Below the pieces are notes generated by a model. That model made no database searches. It was not told the origin of the DNA and saw only the letters and a program-made list of their open reading frames with translations. Shown piece by piece: positions 1-8,967 of a stretch of DNA of 47,170 nt. The position numbers and the translations under genes are program-made. The stretch's first letter is position 1; each line of letters starts with the position of its first letter. The stretch is from assembly GCA_028275165.1 (NCBI GenBank), contig JAQCNF010000113.1:1-47170 (forward strand), in the 5' to 3' direction. Source of the stretch: Haloquadratum sp. Its GTDB lineage: Archaea > Halobacteriota > Halobacteria > Halobacteriales > Haloferacaceae.

Positions 1-410
1 CTGAACGTATCGGTCTGAATAACAGCCGGCCGCAGGCCCTTTTTCGCGAACCACCAGGCCATCTTTGCCGCAGAGGTGGTCTTCCCCGAGCCTTGGAGGC
101 CAGCTAAGAGGATTGTCTGTGACTCGAGTGGGATTTCAGTCGACTCGCCGACGAGGTCGACGAGTTCTTCATAGACAATCTTAAGCACGTGATCGCGCGC
201 AGACGTTCCCCCGGGGGGCTCTTCGTTTGTGGCGCGGTCTTCGATCGAGTCTGAGAGGTCCATGACCAACCCAACCTCGACATCTGCAGAGAGGAGCGAC
301 CGCTGGATCTCTTTGACGATCTCCTCAACATCGTCCTCGTCAAGACGGGACTTTCCCTGGAGCGTATCTAAGCTACTACGCAGAGAACTCCCAAGATTAT
401 CGAGTACCAT
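1..410 (-). CDS. srp54: Signal recognition particle GTPase SRP54 (N-terminal part, cut by window edge)
   Basis: SRP54 binds signal sequences and 7S RNA and delivers ribosomes making membrane proteins to FtsY. Only the first 136 residues are inside the window. Residues 1-90 form the acidic helical N domain, and the G1 loop GLQGSGKT lies at 104-111, followed by the conserved [10 protein letters not shown] helix. The ATG at 408-410 is chosen because it opens directly into the N domain ([11 protein letters not shown]), and a TTTACA-like box sits about 30 bases upstream, fitting a leaderless transcript. It follows ftsY in the same direction, the usual haloarchaeal order, but about 640 bases separate them. 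The M domain is beyond the edge. Confidence 0.95.
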   Translation of the reverse strand, partial: MVLDNLGSSLRSSLDTLQGKSRLDEDDVEEIVKEIQRSLLSADVEVGLVMDLSDSIEDRATNEEPPGGTSARDHVLKIVYEELVDLVGESTEIPLESQTILLAGLQGSGKTTSAAKMAWWFAKKGLRPAVIQTDTF

Positions 411-1052
411 TTGCGAGTAGATATGCGAGGCGGTCGTGTAAAGCCTTCCTCCAGCACTCGATTCCATCAGGTTATACATATACACAGCTCATCTCGAGCT
501 GCTTGCTCCACAGGATTACAGAATCGCGAGACGAAACCCGACGGGTTGAGCCGTGTGATGAACACAACAAGACAGACGCCACGGAGATTGGCGATCGGGA
601 TATCAGCATGATAGCAGCAGCCGGTGACAATGGTGGCCCTTCTCAAACTGCTCGGCCCTAAAGATAGGTAATCTCACTGAGGTTCTCCTAAAACTGAAAT
701 CATGGGATTCCACAATCACAAACCGTGCCCCAACTTCGGACAGTTCTCAGCCGTATGCGATAGGACGGTTGTGTTGTGGGCCGTGCCGGTACAGCCAACA
801 TTAGCATGCATATCCTGACCCGAGATTCTGAAATATCTCAGGGTCGTAGTCTGAGACGCAGAACGTCTCGTCATCACGGAGGTCTTTGATTTCCAATCGG
901 GAACGACCCCCACTCGGCCTGCACCGCTTGTAGAAATCCTCAGGTTTGACTCTGAACAGGATACCACGCGACGCGTGTCACGTGCGGACCAGAATGGATT
1001 GATACTGTCGACACGTCAGGCGACGTGTGGCGACCGGTCACAGAAGCTATTG
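411..1052. other. Spacer between srp54 and ftsY with a hairpin and possible decayed coding sequence
   Basis: No convincing gene. Next to srp54 there is a TATA-like box (TTTACA on the minus strand, near 438-443). A perfect inverted repeat, ACACGTC-AGGC-GACGTGT, spans 1011-1028, about 25 bases past the ftsY stop, and could mark the operon 3' end, though no T-run follows. On the minus strand around 800-960 a short frame reads like protein (LEIKDLRDDETFCVSDYDP) but ends quickly at a stop. It may be a fragment of an old insertion; I could not assign a family. Confidence 0.4.
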
Positions 1053-2078
1053 TTATGTCGGACGAAGAAGCTGCTCAACTAATGCATCGGGGTCGAAGCG
1101 CTGAAGATCACTATACTCTTGCCCGATACCTAAAAATAGAATTGGCTTGCCAGTTACGTATGCGATTGAAATTGCCGCGCCTCCGTTCGAGTCAGCGTCA
1201 GCCTTTGTCAGAACTGCTCCGTCGATCTGAGCGGCATCATTAAATGTTTTTGCCCGCTCAACAGCGTCTTGGCCGGCCACTGCCTCATCAACGAACAATG
1301 TCATATCCGGTTCAACGACACGGTCAATTTTTTCTAATTGTGCCATAAGGTCATTCGAGGTGTGAAGTCGTCCGGCTGTATCGCCTAACACGACGTCAAC
1401 ATCGTTTGCTTCTGCATATTCGACGGCATCATAGAGAACAGCTGCTGGGTCGCCGCCCTGCTCATGAGCGATGAGCTTCGTATCCAATGCATCTGCATGA
1501 CTCTGTATCTGCTCACTCGCGCCAGCCCGATAGGTATCGCCGTTCGCCATCACGGCCGAGAATCCTCGTGATTCTAAATACTGGGTGAGCTTGGCAATCG
1601 TCGTTGTTTTCCCAACGCCATTGACACCAGTGAAGATAATCGTCAGTGGTTTGTCGGCCTCAGAGACTGCCTTCTCAAAGTCGAACTGCCCAACACTAAT
1701 CACATCCGCAAGTGCATCCGCGAGAGCCGATTCAACGAGTTCGGCCGTCGTGTCGACCTGTGCTCGTGTCTCGCCAAGGATATTAGCTCGAACGGTATCG
1801 AGTATCTCCTCTGCAACCTGCATTTCCACATCGCTCTCAAGCAGTGCCATTTCTAACTCCCACAATGGGTCTTCAAGATCTTCCTCTTCGATGACGACTT
1901 TCCCAGTGGCAAGGGCAGCCGCCCGTTTGAGAGCCCCAGGGCCGTCATCTTCGTCAGCAGTCGTCTCACCTGTATCCGTTGGTTGGTCTGCTGATGATGC
2001 GTTTTCGGACGCGGTTGTTGCACTTTCCTCGACGTCCTCACGAAATGTGTTGAGCTTGTCTTTCAGTCCATCAAACAT
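1053..2078 (-). CDS. ftsY: Signal recognition particle receptor FtsY
   Basis: FtsY is the membrane-associated GTPase that docks the SRP-ribosome complex at the translocon. The 341-residue protein has a short acidic A region (about 10-50), an N domain (50-140) and a complete G domain: G1 GVNGVGKT at 151-158, DTYRAGA at 181-187, DTAGR at 233-237, TKAD at 291-294 and the closing GIGQ at 317-320. It is a complete SRP-type GTPase of usual archaeal length. It lies 22 bases after pfdA in the same operon and precedes srp54, so the two GTPases that form the targeting heterodimer are neighbours. Confidence 0.97.
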   Translation of the reverse strand: MFDGLKDKLNTFREDVEESATTASENASSADQPTDTGETTADEDDGPGALKRAAALATGKVVIEEEDLEDPLWELEMALLESDVEMQVAEEILDTVRANILGETRAQVDTTAELVESALADALADVISVGQFDFEKAVSEADKPLTIIFTGVNGVGKTTTIAKLTQYLESRGFSAVMANGDTYRAGASEQIQSHADALDTKLIAHEQGGDPAAVLYDAVEYAEANDVDVVLGDTAGRLHTSNDLMAQLEKIDRVVEPDMTLFVDEAVAGQDAVERAKTFNDAAQIDGAVLTKADADSNGGAAISIAYVTGKPILFLGIGQEYSDLQRFDPDALVEQLLRPT

Positions 2079-2100
2079 AGACAGGGTCTTGTAGGTTCAC

Positions 2101-2553
2101 TTACTGGTCGTCGGATTGCTGCATCTGCTGCATCTGCTGTTGTTGGAGTTGCTGTTGCATCTGCTGTGCCTGTTGCTCAATTTCAGAACTCTCAGACTCA
2201 AGCTCGTCTATTTCATCACGCAACTCAGCGATTCGGTCGTCGAGTGCGTCACGCTTCATCTCCAGTGCATCAGCAGCATCATCGGCAGGTTGTTCAGCCG
2301 CAAATTCACCACCAAGGCCGACGATAACTTCATCTATATCTTTGATTTCTGCGCGGACAAATGCACCGCCACCAAGTGGCACTTGAACTGTCGAGCCGGT
2401 TTCGAGCGTTTCGAGTGCATCGGTTGCATCATCGATTGCTGTTTGTTCAGCCTGTATGCTATTTACCTCTGCACGAAGTTGTTCGATCTCCTCTTCTATA
2501 GCCTGGAGTTCTTGTGAGAGCTGCTGAAGCTGCTGCTGACCTTGGTCCATCAT
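2101..2553 (-). CDS. pfdA: Prefoldin alpha subunit
   Basis: Prefoldin is a hexameric ATP-independent chaperone (two alpha, four beta) that captures unfolded proteins. The 150-residue product shows the expected plan: an N-terminal coiled coil (about 5-50), a central beta-hairpin region with VPLGGGAFVRAEI around 59-71, and a second coiled coil (95-145). The last 30 residues are very rich in Gln (repeats of QQ, QM), more than in typical prefoldins. Its start overlaps the rplX stop by four bases, indicating translational coupling. The position between rplX and ftsY matches the conserved haloarchaeal operon. Confidence 0.95.
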   Translation of the reverse strand: MMDQGQQQLQQLSQELQAIEEEIEQLRAEVNSIQAEQTAIDDATDALETLETGSTVQVPLGGGAFVRAEIKDIDEVIVGLGGEFAAEQPADDAADALEMKRDALDDRIAELRDEIDELESESSEIEQQAQQMQQQLQQQQMQQMQQSDDQ

Positions 2554-2744
2554 TGTGTGACAACCTCGGAGGAAACTTCAACGTCGTCAATTTCGATCTG
2601 CGTTCGCTTCAAGCCGTGCTGGCTCCCAATTGTCGCGTACGTCCGCTCTTCAGCAACGGATTCATTTGGTGCCTCAATCGTCTTCGAGAAGTCACTAAAT
2701 CCATCTCGGCTCTGAAACCGGCCGCTCACCGCATAAATCGTCAT
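2550..2744 (-). CDS. rplX: Ribosomal protein eL20 (L18Ae/LX)
   Basis: A small large-subunit ribosomal protein found in archaea and eukaryotes. The 64-residue product starts MTIYAVSGRFQSRDGF and ends with the conserved RTQIEIDDVEV stretch, matching the LX family over its whole length. It lies between eif6 (43 bases upstream) and pfdA (overlapping by four bases) in the L39e-L31e-eIF6 operon, a context in which this family is normally found. Confidence 0.93.
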   Translation of the reverse strand: MTIYAVSGRFQSRDGFSDFSKTIEAPNESVAEERTYATIGSQHGLKRTQIEIDDVEVSSEVVTQ

Positions 2745-2787
2745 ATGTAACGAAACCCGAGCGATGGGGAAGTATCTTCCTACTCAA

Positions 2788-3468
2788 TCACTCTTCAACA
2801 ACAGGTTCGAGATATCCGAGCGTCTCTTCGATTCGCGTGAGCTCTGGACCAGTCGTCTCTTCGCCGACAACGTACCCATATTTCGCTGCTAAGAGCCCTG
2901 AGCCAATCAGTTGACCTCCATAGTTTATTGTCCCGATATCCGCGCGAGCATCAAGCAATGCCTCTAATGACTCCAGCTCAGCCTCTCGAGATTTTGGATG
3001 GCATAACACGCCTGAGTCTGTCGCCACACCAGCGGTCCCAACCGTGCGCACATCTGCCAGTGAACCGGTCTCGACTGGGACTTCAAGCGCTGTTCTGATG
3101 GCCTCAATCGCTTCAGATGACAGATCAGGGTGCACATAGGCTCCATTATTATTGGCTAAGACAACATTCCCAGCCGCATTGATTCGACCAGGAAGCTCAG
3201 TGATCGGCAATGCGCTCTCGGCCGCAATCGCCTCTTTTTCACGCTCCGTAGCTCGGTTACTCATCAAAATTCCGTTTTTATTTCCGGTTACAAGAGCGCC
3301 AACCGTTCCTGACCCACCAACTGTTGTATATACTGCTGGAACCTCAAGTTCAGTGGTCATCGCCTCAACAACTCCGGTTTCGGCATCAGGACGAACTAAA
3401 AAAGCATCAGGCAGCACGCACGCAAAGACGCCCACGTAGGACGACCCGGCGAAGGAGGTCCGTAACAC
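2788..3468 (-). CDS. eif6: Translation initiation factor aIF6
   Basis: aIF6 binds the large ribosomal subunit and prevents premature joining with the small one; it also takes part in subunit maturation. The 226-residue product begins with the family signature [14 protein letters not shown] and has the repeated pentein folds ([37 protein letters not shown]). I choose the GTG at 3466-3468 as start, because it stands one base after the rpl31e stop and at the family N-terminus. A longer in-frame reading from 3534 would only add shadow sequence of rpl31e. Confidence 0.95.
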   Translation of the reverse strand: MLRTSFAGSSYVGVFACVLPDAFLVRPDAETGVVEAMTTELEVPAVYTTVGGSGTVGALVTGNKNGILMSNRATEREKEAIAAESALPITELPGRINAAGNVVLANNNGAYVHPDLSSEAIEAIRTALEVPVETGSLADVRTVGTAGVATDSGVLCHPKSREAELESLEALLDARADIGTINYGGQLIGSGLLAAKYGYVVGEETTGPELTRIEETLGYLEPVVEE

Positions 3469-3469
3469 G

Positions 3470-3748
3470 TTATTCAGCTGGCTCTGCCTCGACGATTGAC
3501 TCGCCGTCCTCGTCGAATCGAGCCGCGCGGACACGAACCTTACTTGGCGGGTTCTGTCGCCCGTGCGTCCAGATTGACTCGTTGAGCGATGGATCTAAAC
3601 GCACCTCTTCAGTTTCGACCCGAAAGTGCTGTGCGAGGTGCTCGCGTATCAGCTTCATCGCTCGCCCTGCTCGCTCATATGAAGGCACCTTCGACACGTC
3701 GCGAAGCGGGACTGTAACGACTCGTTCCTCAAAATCGCTGGTACTCAT
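3470..3748 (-). CDS. rpl31e: Ribosomal protein eL31
   Basis: A large-subunit ribosomal protein located near the peptide exit tunnel. The 92-residue product has the family core: [31 protein letters not shown] and the [18 protein letters not shown] segment, with an acidic tail typical of halophiles. It follows rpl39e with a two-base gap and is followed one base later by the eif6 GTG, so the three genes are tightly packed. Confidence 0.97.
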   Translation of the reverse strand: MSTSDFEERVVTVPLRDVSKVPSYERAGRAMKLIREHLAQHFRVETEEVRLDPSLNESIWTHGRQNPPSKVRVRAARFDEDGESIVEAEPAE

Positions 3749-3750
3749 GA

Positions 3751-3903
3751 TTACTCGTCAGTATCACTTCGCCGCCAGTTGCGTCGCTTTGGATTCTGCG
3801 TCACTTCCATATCAGTCTTGAGCATTACCCAAGAAGGCACGCGTGTATTCTGACGTTCGAGCTTAGCGAGTCGTTTCTTTTTCGCCTTTGATTTCTTACC
3901 CAT
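3751..3903 (-). CDS. rpl39e: Ribosomal protein eL39
   Basis: A 50-residue very basic ribosomal protein lining the exit tunnel. The product starts [19 protein letters not shown] and ends [14 protein letters not shown], a full-length match to L39e. It is the first gene of the L39e-L31e-aIF6-LX-prefoldin-FtsY operon. A TTTATG box 26-31 bases upstream of the ATG suggests a leaderless operon transcript. Confidence 0.95.
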   Translation of the reverse strand: MGKKSKAKKKRLAKLERQNTRVPSWVMLKTDMEVTQNPKRRNWRRSDTDE

Positions 3904-3928
3904 AGTACACTATAATAATCATGGCAGT

Positions 3929-3934
3929 CATAAA
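3929..3934 (-). promoter_or_regulatory. TATA-like box of the rpl39e operon
   Basis: TTTATG on the minus strand, centred about 28 bases before the rpl39e ATG. This is the distance expected for an archaeal TATA box driving a leaderless transcript. Confidence 0.5.
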
Positions 3935-4390
3935 GTGTTGTTCTTTCATCTCATCTCGGTCAAATCAAAAAACCACACACTGAGCCTCTGTTTGAAAATA
4001 TGTAAGATAAAGAATATATCAATATTCCACGGATGTGATCTCCGCTTTGCAAGGGTTCGTATTCGCTTTTTTACTCTTTCGATGAAGAATAGAACACAGG
4101 TCTTCGGCCCAGAACCGAATGGTTTCGTGAGATGGAGATGAGACGGGAAAAACTAATCCACCTTGTAGTGCCAGACAGAGCTCAGTGTCGAGTCTTGAGT
4201 TTGATCCACTCATCATAGGAGATAGCAGCGTTCCCCGGTCGTGGTACGGGGACTCAAACCTATCACGTGCCTTGCATTCACCTGACTGGACGGACACGGT
4301 CTGTAACGACTGGTGGTACCCGATTCGTTCTGTGATTTCATGGGACCGCTCAAATAGACGAATCAATATGACGCGCATCCGGTGACGGTG
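3935..4390. other. Spacer with a possible structured element, no gene seen
   Basis: No coding frame looks real here; a 119-codon open frame on the minus strand (4019-4378) lacks family features. The stretch 4199-4259 can fold: an outer helix GTTTGA (4199-4204) with TCAAAC (4254-4259) encloses a hairpin TCCCCG (4232-4237) with CGGGGA (4247-4252). On the minus strand an ATGATGA (C-box-like) is followed by CTGA (D-box-like). This could be a small RNA, but no known RNA family is recognisable to me. Confidence 0.3.
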
Positions 4391-4398
4391 TTCTTATG
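4391..4398 (+). promoter_or_regulatory. TATA-like box of the TPR gene
   Basis: TTCTTATG centred about 27 bases before the ATG at 4423, supporting that ATG (leaderless) over an in-frame ATG at 4396, which overlaps this box. Confidence 0.45.
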
Positions 4399-4422
4399 TC
4401 TGTAGTCCGGTATCTGTATGTA

Positions 4423-5163
4423 ATGACCGAGAAACGACGTGATGATCATGAGTTCTCATCAGGACAGGGATTTGATACTGAGTATGAGGAGTTTACACTT
4501 GACCCGCCTGAACTGAAAGTCGACCCAAGTGCCGTCGACCCGGTCGATACACGAGTGATTACCGACCTGCTGGATAAACGTAACGTAGCAACTGATCAAG
4601 TTGATGTTGAACAACTTGTTGATGTCGGGCTATCGTATATGAGAATTAATCGATTTGAGGAAGCAACCGAGACATTCGAACGCGCAGCTCGTTTTGCAGA
4701 GGAAGATTCATTAGCCGCACAGGAAGCCTGGGTAAATAAGGGTGCTGCCCACGCTGAACTCGAAGAGTACGATGCAGCAATTGGTGCCTATCGTGAAGCG
4801 CTGCAGATTGACGATGACTCTGAGCATGCAGCGTCTGCGGAGACAAACTTAGCGTATGCACTCTGGAACAGTGGAGAAACAGAATCAGCTCTCCGGCATG
4901 CGGAGCGCGCGATTGAGATCGATTCACGGTTTGCGCAGGGGTGGTATAATCGAGGCTTTTTCCTTCAGGAACGGGGATTGAGCGAGGATGCTGTCGATGC
5001 ATTCGACAACGCCATTCGACTGGGAATGCGGAATGCAGACGTGCTTGAGGAGAAAGCGCGTGCGCTCGAAGAACTCGGTCGCGAGGAGGCTGCTGAAGAA
5101 GCACAGGTACAAGCTGATGAACTTCGACAGCAGCGCGAAGAAGAGCTTATGCAGGAGCAGTGA
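4423..5163 (+). CDS. Tetratricopeptide repeat (TPR) protein
   Basis: A 246-residue acidic cytoplasmic protein. After an unstructured N-terminus (1-60), about four TPR units follow between residues 65 and 205, with the typical pattern of small residues and Ala/Tyr pairs (EAWVNKGAAHAELEEYDAAI, WYNRGFFLQERGLSEDAVDAF). A charged helix rich in Glu, Gln and Arg closes the protein. TPR scaffolds bind other proteins; the partner is unknown. The start is set at MTEKRRDD because of the upstream TATA-like box. The DUF424 gene begins immediately after its stop, so the two are probably co-transcribed. Confidence 0.85.
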   Translation: MTEKRRDDHEFSSGQGFDTEYEEFTLDPPELKVDPSAVDPVDTRVITDLLDKRNVATDQVDVEQLVDVGLSYMRINRFEEATETFERAARFAEEDSLAAQEAWVNKGAAHAELEEYDAAIGAYREALQIDDDSEHAASAETNLAYALWNSGETESALRHAERAIEIDSRFAQGWYNRGFFLQERGLSEDAVDAFDNAIRLGMRNADVLEEKARALEELGREEAAEEAQVQADELRQQREEELMQEQ

Positions 5164-5463
5164 ATGCTTCTTCGCGAGCGGGAAACACCGAAAGGCACAC
5201 TCGTCACAGTCTGTGATATCGGATGCATAGGCGAAACATATCGTGAAGGCGATATCTCGCTCGAAATCACCGAGGAGTTCTATGGGGGTACAGAAGCCTC
5301 AAAAGTCGATCATGAGACAGTGGTACAAGCCCTCGCTCATGCATCTGTGGCTAATCTCGTTGGCGAAGAAGCCGTAGGGGTAGCGGTTGAAGCAGGACTA
5401 ATTGAGGAGAACCGTGTCTTGGAGGTCGATGGCACGCGACATGCACAAATCATTACTCTTTGA
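5164..5463 (+). CDS. DUF424 family protein
   Basis: A 99-residue protein that I recognise from memory as archaeal DUF424, a conserved family without an established role. Visible signatures are the opening MLLRERETPKGTLVTVCD, the central ISLEITEEFYGG and the SVANLVGEEAV helix, ending with DGTRHAQI. No membrane segment or metal-binding cluster is apparent. The ATG directly follows the TGA of the TPR gene, which suggests coupled translation and perhaps a functional link. Confidence 0.8.
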   Translation: MLLRERETPKGTLVTVCDIGCIGETYREGDISLEITEEFYGGTEASKVDHETVVQALAHASVANLVGEEAVGVAVEAGLIEENRVLEVDGTRHAQIITL

Positions 5464-6144
5464 TCATTCATGTGCACGCGAGCCGGTGAAGTACCCTCTG
5501 GGACAGAGCTCTGAGGCTTGACTGCACGTTTCAAACTGTGTTGTGCGGTCGCAGGCGAATTTCATTTTCCTCGGCATCTCACTCCCACGTTCACGATTGG
5601 CTGGAACTCACACTCAAACACCCGCACTGTGTCTGTGACGGCGGCTCCTCCCGACAGCACCCCATCCATCTCACGACGTCAACGGCGCAGGGGTCAAGAG
5701 GTGCCTATCTCCAGAGTTGTTCAGTCAGTGTGGAAGCTCTTTGATCTGTCTCCGATGCTTCTTTGAGGGTGTTTTACTGTCTGCACTGATACGAACTGTC
5801 GGGTCAGAGCTATTCGGGGGGCTCACTATTCGGAGCCAAAGTGGTTCAAGAGGCGAATTCGAAGTTAATATCCGCCGGCACAGGCTTTTACCCACTCACA
5901 CCCGCGACCCTGAAGCACTCGTCCTGTTTAACAGTAGTTCGTACCACAGTAATTTTATCCACTCATGATCATGAAAGAAAGATGTTGAGCGGTTTCTTGC
6001 GCTCTTATTGCTGAATAAAATATCCATGTTTTCAACTACTGTTAGCTGTAGAGGTGCGGCACAGGATCATAAGCTAAATTCGTCGCCCTCTCAGGCATAA
6101 AAAAATCGAAGACATGTTACTGTTGGAACCCGTTACATTCATTA
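5464..6144. other. 680-base spacer with transposase-like debris
   Basis: No intact gene. Around 5840-5938 the plus strand reads PKWFKRR... and, in another frame, DPEALVLF; this resembles the 3' end of the remnant near 13.9 kb (FKWF... DFEALALF), so both may be decayed copies of one insertion element. The rest shows many short frames and stops. The last 150 bases are AT-rich and hold the sufS promoter; a weak TGTTAC lies about 27 bases before the ATG. Confidence 0.35.
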
Positions 6145-7422
6145 ATGGGAACACAAACTTCATATCCACTAGATGTCGGGAGTATCCGGGCTGATTTTCC
6201 TATTTTGGACCGACAAATCGGTGGTGATATCGAAAACGCGGGAGCGGGATCTGATGGTGACACGCCACTTGTCTATCTCGATAATGCAGCGACAAGCCAG
6301 ACACCAAAAGCAGTGGTTGAGAGTCTTGTCGAGTATTACTATGAGTACAACGCCAATGTCCATCGAGGGATCCATCATCTGAGTCAGGAAGCCTCAGTCG
6401 CCTATGAGGATGCACATGATCGTGTGGCAGAATTTATTGGAGCTGCTGGGCGCGAAGAGATTATCTTCACAAAGAACACGACAGAGTCGATGAATCTCGT
6501 TGCGTACGCATGGGGGCTACAGGAACTTGGCCCTGGCGACACGGTTGTCCTCAGCGAGATGGAACATCATGCATCGCTCGTTACTTGGCAACAAATTGCC
6601 AAACGAACTGGTGCTGAAATTGAGTATATCCGTGTCGATGAAGCGGGATATTTGGATATGGAACACGCTGATGAGCTCATTGATGACTCTACCGCAATGG
6701 TCTCAGTTGTTCATATCTCAAATACATTAGGGACTGTGACACCAGTTGAAACACTTGCGGACATGGTGCACGCACACGATGGATATCTATTCGTCGATGG
6801 GGCGCAATCAGCACCGACACAGCCAGTCGACGTTGAGGCGATGGATACTGATTTCTTTGCGTTTTCTGGACACAAAATGTGTGGGCCGACGGGAATTGGC
6901 GTTCTTTACGGGAAGGAGTCAATTCTCTCCTCAATGCAGCCATATCTCTATGGTGGCGAGATGATCCGAAGCGTGACATATGAAGACTCAAGTTGGGAGG
7001 AGCTCCCATGGAAGTTCGAGGCTGGGACACCAGTCATCGCTCAAGCAATTGGACTTCATGCTGCTATTGACTATCTTGAGGACATTGGTATGGACGCTGT
7101 CCGCACTCATGAAGCGGAACTGGCCAGCTACGCATATGAAGAACTATCGCAGTTCGAAGATATCGAAGTCTATGGCCCACCAGGCACAGATCGCGGGGGA
7201 CTCGTCGCGTTTAATCTTGAAGGAGTGCATGCCCACGATTTATCAACGATTCTGAATGATTATGGCGTCGCAATTCGAGCTGGTGATCACTGCACCCAAC
7301 CTCTGCACGACAAACTTGGCGTGCCAGCGTCAACGCGAGCGTCGTTCTACATCTACAATACTCGTGAAGAAGTTGATGCGCTCGTTGACGCTGTCGACGG
7401 TGCACGCCAGCTATTCCGGTAA
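6145..7422 (+). CDS. sufS: Cysteine desulfurase SufS
   Basis: A PLP enzyme that removes sulfur from cysteine as an enzyme-bound persulfide for Fe-S cluster assembly. The 425-residue protein has YLDNAATSQTP near the N-terminus, the PLP-stacking His in EMEHHAS (His141), the internal-aldimine Lys244 in SGHKMCGPTG, and the persulfide Cys383 in RAGDHCTQPLH. The short catalytic loop marks it as a group II (SufS-type) enzyme. A glycine- and aspartate-rich insert at residues 26-40 is probably a haloarchaeal extension. It is followed 45 bases later by the sulfur-acceptor scaffold gene sufU, a typical functional pair. Confidence 0.95.
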   Translation: MGTQTSYPLDVGSIRADFPILDRQIGGDIENAGAGSDGDTPLVYLDNAATSQTPKAVVESLVEYYYEYNANVHRGIHHLSQEASVAYEDAHDRVAEFIGAAGREEIIFTKNTTESMNLVAYAWGLQELGPGDTVVLSEMEHHASLVTWQQIAKRTGAEIEYIRVDEAGYLDMEHADELIDDSTAMVSVVHISNTLGTVTPVETLADMVHAHDGYLFVDGAQSAPTQPVDVEAMDTDFFAFSGHKMCGPTGIGVLYGKESILSSMQPYLYGGEMIRSVTYEDSSWEELPWKFEAGTPVIAQAIGLHAAIDYLEDIGMDAVRTHEAELASYAYEELSQFEDIEVYGPPGTDRGGLVAFNLEGVHAHDLSTILNDYGVAIRAGDHCTQPLHDKLGVPASTRASFYIYNTREEVDALVDAVDGARQLFR

Positions 7423-7467
7423 CTTTAGCGGAATACTTTTGCGCCAAACTCGCTTATATAATAATAT

Positions 7468-7884
7468 ATGGGATTAGGATCGGACATGTATCGGCAGCAG
7501 ATCTTAGATCATTACAAGAACCCACGAAATAAGGGGAAAATACCTGATCCGGATTTCACACATATTGGTGAGAATCCATCATGCGGTGACCGTGTCGAGA
7601 TTAACATCAATTTGTCTGAGGATGAGGAGACGATTGAACAGGTGGCTTTCAGTGGTGATGGGTGTGCGATTAGTCAAGCCGCAGCAAGCATGCTGTCGAA
7701 AGAGCTCCGCGGGATGACGCTCAGCGAACTTGAAGAGATGGGCACAGATGATATTACCGAGATGCTTGGCGTTGAGATATCTCCAATGCGTATCAAGTGT
7801 GCTGTCTTGGCCCGACAGGTTGCACAGGACGGAGCTGCTATTTATCAGGGCGAACTTGATGCGGACACACCAACGAACGTATAG
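7468..7884 (+). CDS. sufU: Fe-S assembly scaffold SufU/IscU-like protein
   Basis: A 138-residue U-type scaffold or sulfur acceptor. The three conserved Cys are present: Cys39 in NPSCGDR, Cys66 in GDGCAIS and Cys111 in RIKCAVL, with Asp41 as the usual fourth ligand. The 40-residue stretch between the second and third Cys is longer than in classic IscU, and the RIKCAVLARQ motif is of SufU type, in which zinc and the SufS partner cooperate. It follows sufS closely and ends 17 bases before the convergent radA. The start could also be the Met seven codons in (MYRQQILDHYKNP), where the family begins. Confidence 0.92.
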   Translation: MGLGSDMYRQQILDHYKNPRNKGKIPDPDFTHIGENPSCGDRVEININLSEDEETIEQVAFSGDGCAISQAAASMLSKELRGMTLSELEEMGTDDITEMLGVEISPMRIKCAVLARQVAQDGAAIYQGELDADTPTNV

Positions 7885-7901
7885 AAGCAGTGTAGTGCGA
7901 C

Positions 7902-8933
7902 TTACTCTGGCTTGAGCCCGGCGTCTTTGACACGCATGACTGCCTCCCCATCAGCTAAGTTCGGAGCGTCAACTAAGCGGACAATACGTTTGTCATTCTT
8001 TGACTTTCGAAGATACATCCGAAACGTCGACGTGTGACCTAAGATATTTCCACCAATCGGCTGTGTTGGATCACCAAAGTATGAGTCGGGGTTTGCAGAT
8101 ACTTGATTCGTGACAAGAACAGCCGTATTATACAGATCACCGATGCGCATGAGATCATGGAGATGCTTGTTGAGCTTCTGTTGTCGCTCAGCTAATTTCC
8201 CGCGACCGACATATTCAGCACGGAAGTGCGCTGTCAATGAGTCGACACAGAGCAACCGTACAGGGAATTCAGTGTCTTGCTGCTCGCTGGCGAGCTCTTT
8301 TGCTTTTTCAGCAAGCAGAATCTGGTGATTTGAATTGAACGCCTTGGCAACGTGGATACGGTCCAAGAATGATTCCAGTAACTCATTCATCGTGTCATCA
8401 TCACCAGGAACACCGTCGATATCGCGACGCTCAAGTAGCTCTTCAATGACTGTGTCATCAAGTCCACGAACCATATCATCGATTCGCTCAGGACGGAAGG
8501 TGTCTTCAGAATCGACAAAAATAGCAGATCCCTCAAGTCCACCATGCTCGCGGGGGAGCTGAACAGTGACAGCGAGCTGATGGGTGACCTGTGATTTGCC
8601 CGCTCCGAATTCACCGTATACCTCAGTAATGGATTGAGTCTCAACACCGCCACCAAGCAGGTCGTCAACCTCCGGTACTCCCCAGGTTAGTTTCCCGATT
8701 TGCTCGCGCCGTTCAAGTACAGTCGAGCCGGTTTCGAATCCACCAATATCGGCAGCATCACGAGCAGCGTTGATGATGTCGGCGGCCGTTGATTCGCCCA
8801 CATCTGCTGTATTTGACATCTCACCGGGGCTTGCCACTGCAATCGCCTGATACGATTCAAAGCCTGCATCGGTGAGTTTGTCTGAAGTTGCTGGTCCGAC
8901 GCCAGGAAGATCTTGAAGATCGTCTTTCGCCAT
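7902..8933 (-). CDS. radA: DNA repair and recombination protein RadA
   Basis: Archaeal RecA/Rad51 recombinase that forms filaments on single-stranded DNA and exchanges strands. The 343-residue product has the helix-hairpin-helix DNA-binding domain ([12 protein letters not shown], residues 9-20), Walker A GEFGAGKS at 107-114, Walker B LLCVDS, and the L1/L2 loop region with [12 protein letters not shown] and the C-terminal [18 protein letters not shown] motif. No intein interrupts it. It is transcribed towards sufU. A TTTATG box about 31 bases upstream fits a nearly leaderless transcript. Confidence 0.97.
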   Translation of the reverse strand: MAKDDLQDLPGVGPATSDKLTDAGFESYQAIAVASPGEMSNTADVGESTAADIINAARDAADIGGFETGSTVLERREQIGKLTWGVPEVDDLLGGGVETQSITEVYGEFGAGKSQVTHQLAVTVQLPREHGGLEGSAIFVDSEDTFRPERIDDMVRGLDDTVIEELLERRDIDGVPGDDDTMNELLESFLDRIHVAKAFNSNHQILLAEKAKELASEQQDTEFPVRLLCVDSLTAHFRAEYVGRGKLAERQQKLNKHLHDLMRIGDLYNTAVLVTNQVSANPDSYFGDPTQPIGGNILGHTSTFRMYLRKSKNDKRIVRLVDAPNLADGEAVMRVKDAGLKPE

Positions 8934-8961
8934 TGGTATCTCTCTATAGACTCGCCGGGCA

Positions 8962-8967
8962 CATAAA
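8962..8967 (-). promoter_or_regulatory. TATA-like box of radA
   Basis: TTTATG on the minus strand, centred 31 bases before the radA ATG, within normal range for an archaeal promoter with a very short leader. Confidence 0.45.

Noticed and set aside
716-967. 83-codon open frame on the minus strand before srp54
   Set aside because: Residue pattern is not protein-like; another frame in the same stretch reads better but is broken.
1585-2094. Long open frame opposite ftsY (169 codons)
   Set aside because: Serine-rich shadow of the ftsY coding strand, which has clear GTPase motifs.
4240-4262. T-arm-like sequence suggesting a tRNA
   Set aside because: The loop lacks the invariant C of TTC, and no acceptor or anticodon arm can be built around it.
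4019-4378. 119-codon open frame on the minus strand
   Set aside because: No family signature, no promoter-like box in the right place, and composition typical of non-coding spacer.
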